Shown: in pieces, positions 1 to 3,511 of the stretch | How the letters are laid out: each line of letters starts with the position of its first letter | How positions within the stretch are numbered: position 1 is the stretch's first letter | NCBI GenBank assembly: GCA_934086255.1 | Contig: CAKOIB010000064.1 | Location: 1 to 5,472, forward strand | Length of the DNA stretch: 5,472 bases | Direction of reading: 5' to 3' | DNA from: an uncultured Bacilli bacterium | GTDB lineage: Bacteria; Bacillota_I; Bacilli_A; RF39; UBA660 | The notes under the pieces: generated by a model | What the model was told of the DNA's origin: nothing | The model's database searches: none | The model's input: only the letters and a program-made list of their open reading frames with translations | Program-made: the position numbers and the translations under genes

Positions 1-48
1 ACAAAAAAATATGATATTATAAATGTATCAACCCTAAATAAAGCCTAG
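1..48 (+). CDS. possible 3' end of an upstream gene (partial, uncertain)
   Basis: The first reading frame is open from base 1 to a TAG at 46-48 and gives a 15-residue tail ending STLNKA. The stop would lie in the loop of the terminator at 36-60. This resembles two other genes here: the toxin remnant and def both have their stop codon inside their terminator hairpin. The other two frames close earlier (TAA at 20-22, TGA at 12-14), so an upstream gene could instead end at 20-22. The fragment is too short to recognise a family. A gene ending just before the terminator is likely; which frame it uses is a guess. Confidence 0.25.
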   Translation, partial: TKKYDIINVSTLNKA

Positions 49-60
49 TGCTTTATTTTT
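36..60 (+). terminator. intrinsic terminator upstream of the toxin-antitoxin unit
   Basis: A 9-bp perfect stem, AAATAAAGC (36-44) with GCTTTATTT (50-58), encloses the loop CTAGT and runs into a T-rich tract. It would end transcription of whatever gene enters from the left edge. The same hairpin, differing at two loop bases, recurs at 643-667. Confidence 0.8.
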
Positions 61-105
61 TATGTATACTATGTATATAATATATATAAAAAATAATAGA
101 AAATA

Positions 106-134
106 TTGACAATATGAATATAATATATTATAAT
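106..134 (+). promoter_or_regulatory. consensus sigma-A promoter of the toxin-antitoxin operon
   Basis: The -35 box TTGACA (106-111) and the -10 box TATAAT (129-134) both match the vegetative consensus exactly and are 17 bases apart. Transcription should begin near 141, about ten bases before the ribosome binding site of the antitoxin. The strength fits an operon normally held down by its own antitoxin. Confidence 0.88.
119..132 (+). promoter_or_regulatory. 14-bp palindrome over the -10 box, possible antitoxin operator
   Basis: TATAATATATTATA reads the same on both strands and covers the first four bases of the -10 box. RelB/DinJ antitoxins are ribbon-helix-helix proteins that repress their own operon by binding palindromes at the promoter, so this is a fitting place for the operator. 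In DNA this AT-rich such a palindrome can arise by chance, and the link is inferred from position only. Confidence 0.4.
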
Positions 135-163
135 TAGTATAAAGAGAAAGAGAGGTGACTAAT

Positions 164-451
164 ATGGCTAGTTTGGTTACAACAATTAATGTAAATGTTG
201 ATAAAGACGTAAAAGACCAAGCCAACATTTTGTTTAACAGTCTTGGATTAAATATGAGTACCGCTATTAATATGTTTTTGAGAAAGGCAATAAATGAAGG
301 AGGAATTCCTTTTGAAGTTAAAAACTCAAGACCATCTCGTGAATTAAAAAAAGCATTAAAAGAAGGCGAAGATATTCTAAATGGCAAAATAGAAGCAAAA
401 GGTTATAATAATGTTGACGAACTATTTAAGGATTTAGACAATGAATATTGA
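164..451 (+). CDS. dinJ: RelB/DinJ-family antitoxin
   Basis: This 95-residue protein is the antitoxin of a type II toxin-antitoxin pair. It should bind and block a YafQ/RelE-type mRNA-cutting toxin and repress the operon. Residues 5-12 form the DNA-binding beta strand of a ribbon-helix-helix fold. They are followed by the family hallmark LGLNMSTAINMFL (27-39) and GGIPFEV (46-52). The C-terminal toxin-binding tail ends KGYNNVDELFKDLD (79-92), also typical. I chose ATG 164 because GAGGTG (152-157) sits six bases upstream; an in-frame GTG at 155 lies inside that ribosome binding site. The gene ends at TGA 449-451, which overlaps the toxin remnant. Length and motifs are normal, so the antitoxin looks functional although its partner is damaged. 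Whether to call it DinJ or RelB is a matter of naming; the YafQ-like partner favours DinJ. Confidence 0.9.
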   Translation: MASLVTTINVNVDKDVKDQANILFNSLGLNMSTAINMFLRKAINEGGIPFEVKNSRPSRELKKALKEGEDILNGKIEAKGYNNVDELFKDLDNEY

Positions 452-648
452 AAGTAAAACAATTAGCAACTGGACAACCTTTAGAGCCAAAATATAAAGA
501 TCATGCATTAATTAATAATAAATATTATAACAATTGTAGAGAATGCCATATAGAACCAGATTGGTTACTAATATATAAAATTGAACAAGAACAATTAATT
601 TTGTTGTTGTTCGAAATTGGCAGTCATAGTGAGGTATTTTCAAAATAA
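448..648 (+). pseudogene. yafQ: YafQ-family mRNA interferase toxin, N-terminally deleted remnant
   Basis: This frame encodes the C-terminal two thirds of a YafQ-type ribosome-dependent mRNA endonuclease. It spans about 66 residues, against about 92 for E. coli YafQ. The residues matching YafQ His50, His63, Asp67, Trp68, His87 and Phe91 are all present, at H19 (KDHAL), H34/D38/W39 (CHIEPDW), H60 (GSHSEVF) and F64. The first 30 or so residues, which form the N-terminal helical part, are missing. The only start in frame is TTG 448, just after a TGA at 442-444, with no well-spaced ribosome binding site. AAGGA (428-432) is instead placed eight bases before ATG 441, which opens another frame (MNIE...) and stops at 495-497. 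The simplest reading is that the toxin once began at 441 and an internal frame-changing deletion just after its fourth codon broke it. The usual Arg before the GxH motif is Ile here. A functional short toxin from TTG 448 cannot be excluded but is unlikely. Confidence 0.75.
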
Positions 649-668
649 AGCTTAGCGCTTTATTTTTT
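643..668 (+). terminator. intrinsic terminator of the toxin-antitoxin operon
   Basis: A 9-bp perfect stem, AAATAAAGC (643-651) with GCTTTATTT (657-665), has the loop TTAGC and is followed by a run of T. The TAA stop of the toxin remnant (646-648) lies inside the left arm. It is nearly identical to the terminator at 36-60 and converges with the def terminator a few bases further on. Confidence 0.88.
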
Positions 669-674
669 TTACAC

Positions 675-698
675 AAAAAAAGCAATAACTAAATTGCT
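675..698 (-). terminator. intrinsic terminator of def
   Basis: Read on the minus strand, AGCAAT (698-693), the loop TTAGTT and ATTGCT (686-681) form a 6-bp stem followed by six more T. The def stop codon TAG (691-689) is in the loop. The stem is short, but the T run and its position right at the gene end make it convincing. Confidence 0.75.
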
Positions 699-1240
699 CT
701 ATATTTATCAGAGTCCTTATAAGGATTCTTTGGATCAATACGATCTATAAAAAGTATACCATTTAAATGATCAATTTCATGTTGAAAAGCAATAGCCAAT
801 TCTTCTCTTGCTCTAATCTTAATCTTATTACCATCCATATCATATCCAGTAACAGTAACTCTTGCATGTCTTGGAATAATACCATTAACCTCACGATTAA
901 CAGATAAGCAACCTTCGCCTTCATCGACATAAATCATTTCCTCAGAAGAACTAACAATCTTAGGATTAATAATAATATAAGTCTTAAAAGTTTCCTTTAT
1001 ATCCTGTTCATGAACCACTACAAAATACCTTTTATCAATACCAAGTTGAATCGCAGCCATACCCATACCAGGTCTTAAATTATACTTTTTAGCAAGCTTA
1101 TCAATTTGACTATTAGTAAGATACTCAATCATAAGATCAATATTTTTTCTATCCTCATCACTAAGAGGAAAACTAACTTCCTTACTAACACTTCTAAGTA
1201 TTTTATTACTCTCATCAACTATATCTTTATTCTTTAACAT
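689..1240 (-). CDS. def: peptide deformylase, type 2
   Basis: Def is a cytosolic metalloenzyme that removes the formyl group from the N-terminal methionine of new proteins as they leave the ribosome. All three signature motifs are present in its 183 residues: GMGMAAIQ (58-65), EGCLS (109-113) and the metal motif QHEIDH (153-158). Cys111, His154 and His158 should bind the metal, Glu155 is the catalytic base and Gln65 the oxyanion residue. From memory of the family, these positions equal those of the S. aureus enzyme, and the length and the insertions between motifs mark the Gram-positive type 2 class. Motif 1 has Ile64 where most deformylases have Pro. ATG 1240 is preceded by GAGGTGG (1251-1245) at good spacing. 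The gene has its own promoter (1264-1292) and terminator (675-698), so it is monocistronic. Its usual partner fmt is not adjacent. Codons end mostly in T or G. Confidence 0.96.
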   Translation of the reverse strand: MLKNKDIVDESNKILRSVSKEVSFPLSDEDRKNIDLMIEYLTNSQIDKLAKKYNLRPGMGMAAIQLGIDKRYFVVVHEQDIKETFKTYIIINPKIVSSSEEMIYVDEGEGCLSVNREVNGIIPRHARVTVTGYDMDGNKIKIRAREELAIAFQHEIDHLNGILFIDRIDPKNPYKDSDKYRAI

Positions 1241-1263
1241 ACTACCACCTCAAAAGTACCTAC

Positions 1264-1292
1264 ATTATAGCACAAAAAAAGGAAATAGTAAA
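1264..1292 (-). promoter_or_regulatory. extended -10 sigma-A promoter of def
   Basis: On the minus strand TATAAT (1269-1264) is preceded by TG plus one base (1272-1270), an extended -10. TTTACT (1292-1287) lies 17 bases upstream as a 4/6 -35 box. Transcription should start near 1258 and give a leader of under 20 bases. The promoter lies within the terminator of the upstream small gene, so -35 and spacer are also hairpin and T run. Confidence 0.72.
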
Positions 1293-1301
1293 CTACTTCC
1301 T
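1274..1301 (-). terminator. intrinsic terminator of the YjcZ-like small gene
   Basis: On the minus strand AGGAAGTAG (1301-1293), the loop TTTA (1292-1289) and CTATTTCCT (1288-1280) form a 9-bp stem with one G-T pair, followed by a T run (1280-1274). It lies ten bases after the stop codon at 1313-1311 and separates this gene from def. Confidence 0.85.
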
Positions 1302-1310
1302 AATTTTATA

Positions 1311-1475
1311 TTAATTCCATGCTCTAGCACCAAGTATAATTATTAATAAAATAAATAAAACTAAGATAATAGCATAATTACTTCCATAACCTGTAGCATA
1401 TCCATAGTTAGTTGGCATTTGATTGCAACAACTTCCTGTGTTCCCATATCCATAGGAATTACCATAATAATACAT
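1311..1475 (-). CDS. YjcZ-like small membrane protein (54 aa)
   Basis: This short gene encodes a 54-residue protein in two parts. Residues 1-33 are rich in Tyr, Gly and Asn with repeated YG/GYG units and a CC pair (16-17). Residues 34-50 form one transmembrane segment, YAIILVLFILLIIILGA, followed by RAWN. The segment resembles the ALIVVLFILLIIVG-type helix of the YjcZ sporulation family, small Bacillota proteins found in spores or spore coats of Bacillus. ATG 1475 has a near-perfect ribosome binding site, AAGGAGGA (1488-1481), with AGGAGG six bases away, and a strong terminator follows. Good signals at both ends leave little doubt that it is expressed. Its function is unknown; the family name does not prove that this organism sporulates. 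The first half could also be a coat-like Gly/Tyr tail on an unrelated membrane peptide. Confidence 0.85.
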   Translation of the reverse strand: MYYYGNSYGYGNTGSCCNQMPTNYGYATGYGSNYAIILVLFILLIIILGARAWN

Positions 1476-1507
1476 AAGCATCCTCCTTTAACTATCTACT
1501 ATAGTTT

Positions 1508-1536
1508 ATTATACATAAGCAATTTGTGTTATTATA
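1508..1536 (-). promoter_or_regulatory. two candidate -10 boxes for the YjcZ-like gene
   Basis: On the minus strand TATAAT occurs at 1536-1531 and again at 1513-1508. Starts near 1524 or 1501 would give leaders of about 50 or 26 bases. Neither has a recognisable TTGACA at proper spacing, so an activator or another sigma factor may be involved. I could not match a sporulation sigma consensus. Confidence 0.35.
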
Positions 1537-1548
1537 AAAACACAATTT
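1521..1548 (+). promoter_or_regulatory. 28-bp imperfect dyad in the divergent intergenic region
   Basis: Bases 1521-1548 are symmetrical about 1534/1535, with 12 of 14 pairs complementary; the outer arms read TTGTGTT (1524-1530) and AACACAA (1539-1545). There is no T run, so it is not a terminator. It covers a TATAAT on the minus strand (1536-1531) and a TATAAA on the plus strand (1533-1538). The latter has TATACA (1510-1515) 17 bases upstream, a weak promoter candidate for ftsW. It could be an operator for one or both divergent genes. The TTGTG/CACAA half-sites recall Rex or CRP sites, but the gap between them is four bases too long for either. Confidence 0.4.
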
Positions 1549-1606
1549 CATAAAATATTTGCAAAAATAATACTATGATGTTATTATTATAATGAGGTAA
1601 TAATAT

Positions 1607-2728
1607 ATGATAAAAAAAATAGATAAACAACTATTAATTTTAACAATAATACTATTTTCAGTAGGACTAGTAATGATATATTCTGCATCAAACGTAACAG
1701 CATTCATGGTAAACGAAACAACTCCATGGAGATACTTCATAAGAGAAATAGTATTCATGACTGCAGGCCTATTCGGAGCCATGCTACTATTAATGACGCC
1801 ATTCAAAAAATACTATAGATGGTCATTAGCCTTTACATTATTCTTTACAGGACTAATATTTTGCTTAGTAGTCTGGGGAACAGTAACAAATGGTGCAACA
1901 AACTGGATTGGATATAAAGGATTAGGTATCCAACCAAGTGAATTCGTAAAAATAGCAAGCATTCCATTATTTGCCTTTTACTACGAAAAAAACAAAAAAT
2001 ACCAAGACAATAAAATAAGAATGATAACACCATTAATAATAGGTATGATAATAACAATACTTATAGTAGCGCAAAAAGACTGGGGAACCGCAGTTATCTA
2101 TACATCAATTGTAATATTTATGTTCTTCTTCTCAAACGCATCCAAAAAAATAAAAATAGACATTTTAAAAAAAGGATTAGTCTTATTAGTATTTGGTATT
2201 CTTTTAATAACATTTGCCGGAGACAAAGTACTCGGAGAAAAAATAGCAAGATTCAACTTCAATGCACCATGTGATAGATACCTAACCGAAGGAAACCAAT
2301 TATGCAATGGATTCATCGCTATGAATGGGGGAGGACTATTCGGAAAAGGACTAGGTAACAGCACCCAAAAATATTTATACCTACCAGAACCATACACTGA
2401 CTTTATATTTGCAATATTCGTCGAAGAACTAGGATTACTCGGAGCAGTAGGACTATTCATCCTTTACTTACTATTAATCGTTAGAATAGTAGTCATAGGC
2501 AAAAAATCAACCAAAGAATCATATACACTAATGTGTTATACAATAGCATTCTACATATTCATCCACATTGCAGTAAACTTAGGAGGAGTCCTAGGAATCA
2601 TTCCAATGACCGGGGTAACACTACCATTCTTAAGCTACGGAGGAAGTATATGCGTATCAATAATTGCTGCACTTACAATAGTTCAAAAAGTTGCAATAGA
2701 AACTAAAAGAAGTGTAAACAAAGTGTAA
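1607..2728 (+). CDS. ftsW: FtsW/RodA/SpoVE-family peptidoglycan polymerase (SEDS protein), FtsW-like
   Basis: SEDS proteins are multi-pass membrane glycosyltransferases that polymerise lipid II into glycan strands together with a class B penicillin-binding protein; FtsW acts at the division septum. The 373 residues hold the family motifs in order: GATNWI (96-101), IQPSEFVKI (108-116), QKDWGTA (156-162, where most members have QPDLGTA), GLGNSTQKYLYLPEPYTDFIFA (248-269) and TLPFLSYGGS (338-347). Asp265 in TDF matches the essential catalytic Asp. About ten hydrophobic segments are visible. The large outer loop has Cys222 and Cys233, which could form a disulfide. I prefer FtsW over RodA because of the GNSTQKYLYLPE stretch and my memory of similar Cys loops in Bacilli FtsW, but without genome context RodA or SpoVE remains possible. 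ATG 1607 follows GAGG (1594-1597). It has no cell-wall neighbour; comEA starts 72 bases downstream. Codons favour A or C endings. Confidence 0.88.
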   Translation: MIKKIDKQLLILTIILFSVGLVMIYSASNVTAFMVNETTPWRYFIREIVFMTAGLFGAMLLLMTPFKKYYRWSLAFTLFFTGLIFCLVVWGTVTNGATNWIGYKGLGIQPSEFVKIASIPLFAFYYEKNKKYQDNKIRMITPLIIGMIITILIVAQKDWGTAVIYTSIVIFMFFFSNASKKIKIDILKKGLVLLVFGILLITFAGDKVLGEKIARFNFNAPCDRYLTEGNQLCNGFIAMNGGGLFGKGLGNSTQKYLYLPEPYTDFIFAIFVEELGLLGAVGLFILYLLLIVRIVVIGKKSTKESYTLMCYTIAFYIFIHIAVNLGGVLGIIPMTGVTLPFLSYGGSICVSIIAALTIVQKVAIETKRSVNKV

Positions 2729-2800
2729 AACTTTTAATAAAAACAAAGGAACTTTTGATTTTTCATAATTCTATATATATGAACACATAAGGAGGAATTT

Positions 2801-3511
2801 ATGGAAAAATTAAAAGATTTTTTTTATGATAATAAAACAATAATTATCATAACCATATCATTAGTACTAATAATACTAACAAACACATTACAATACTATT
2901 ACTTTAAAAATAGTATAAAAGAAGAACCATCAAATGATATTTCATTAGAAAGCCATCAAGAACAAGAGCAAGAATACATCTACATTGACATTCGAGGAGA
3001 AATAAAAAAACCTGGAGTATACAAAATATCAAAAGACAAAAGAGTAATAGATGCAATCGAAATAGCTAAGGGACTAACAAATGACGCAGACACATCAGTA
3101 AACAACTTAAGCATGCAACTAAAAGATGAAATGGTAATAATAATCTACAGTAAACAAGAAGTAAAAAACTTTATTAAAACAAAAGAAACCGAACAATTAA
3201 AGGAAGAAAACTGCTCTAAAGAAGAAAACAATATTAAAAACGATTCTTGTATTACTCAAGATAAAAAAGAAAACAAAACTACTACTAAAAAAGAAGAACC
3301 AAAAAAAGAAGAAACTAAAACATCAATAATAAACATAAACACTGCATCCCTTGAAGAACTATCCACCCTAAAAGGAATAGGAAGTAAAAAAGCTCAAAAA
3401 ATAATTGAATACAGAACTAAATCACCATTTAAAACCAAAGAACAAATAATGGAAGTATCAGGAATTGGAGAATCGCTATATAACAAAATAAAGGATAATA
3501 TAACAACATGA
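2801..3511 (+). CDS. comEA: ComEA, membrane-anchored DNA receptor for natural transformation
   Basis: ComEA binds double-stranded DNA outside the membrane and passes it to the ComEC channel. The 236 residues show a short cytoplasmic start and one membrane anchor (about 13-30). Next comes an SLBB-type domain (about 59-117, with DIRGEIKKPGVYKI at 63-76), then a Lys/Glu-rich flexible linker (about 118-174). A C-terminal helix-hairpin-helix DNA-binding domain follows (175-234). The latter has NINTASLEEL (178-187) and two hairpins, LKGIG (190-194) and VSGIG (219-223), the classic ComEA signature. The linker has two cysteines (138 and 150). AAGGAGG (2789-2795) is ideally placed before ATG 2801. The stop TGA overlaps the comEC start (ATGA, 3508-3511), so the two are translationally coupled. 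Many Bacilli have comEB between them; it is absent here. I see no clear promoter or ComK-type box in the 72 bases upstream, so it may be co-transcribed with ftsW. Confidence 0.95.
   Translation: MEKLKDFFYDNKTIIIITISLVLIILTNTLQYYYFKNSIKEEPSNDISLESHQEQEQEYIYIDIRGEIKKPGVYKISKDKRVIDAIEIAKGLTNDADTSVNNLSMQLKDEMVIIIYSKQEVKNFIKTKETEQLKEENCSKEENNIKNDSCITQDKKENKTTTKKEEPKKEETKTSIININTASLEELSTLKGIGSKKAQKIIEYRTKSPFKTKEQIMEVSGIGESLYNKIKDNITT

Noticed and set aside
61..100. Repeated ATGTATA units (62-68, 71-77) and TA runs upstream of the promoter as an iteron-like array
   Set aside because: Only two copies in low-complexity TA-rich DNA; no further structure.
155..163. GTG at 155 as the antitoxin start, adding three residues
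   Set aside because: It lies inside the GAGGTG ribosome binding site that serves ATG 164 at ideal spacing.
34..387. Minus-strand open frame of about 117 residues opposite the antitoxin
   Set aside because: It is a shadow of the antitoxin and low-complexity flank; hydrophobic runs come from reverse-complemented AT-rich DNA, and the plus strand has clear gene signals.
441..497. 18-codon frame from ATG 441 as a separate small gene
   Set aside because: It has a ribosome binding site but no resemblance to anything; better explained as the stub of the toxin start before the deletion.
1295..1318. ACTTCCTA followed by AT-rich bases, like the left arm of a Bacillus-type dif site
   Set aside because: The right arm does not match what I recall of dif, and the left arm is explained as part of the terminator stem of the YjcZ-like gene.
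1524..1545. Rex or CRP-type operator
   Set aside because: TTGTG and CACAA half-sites are present, but the gap of 12 bases is longer than the 8 in those sites.
1612..1619. A8 tract near the start of ftsW, and a T8 tract at 2818-2825 near the start of comEA, as phase-variation switches
   Set aside because: Homopolymers of this length are common throughout this AT-rich sequence, and both frames are intact.
1573..2460. Minus-strand open frames within ftsW
   Set aside because: They are shadows of a clear SEDS gene, with no ribosome binding sites or recognisable domains.
2744..2764. CAAAG/CTTTTG with a following T run after ftsW as a terminator
   Set aside because: The stem is only about five pairs with a bulge; too weak to call, so ftsW and comEA may be co-transcribed.
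2755..2783. TTGATT-17-TATGAA upstream of comEA as a promoter
   Set aside because: Only 4/6 matches in each box, expected by chance in such AT-rich DNA.
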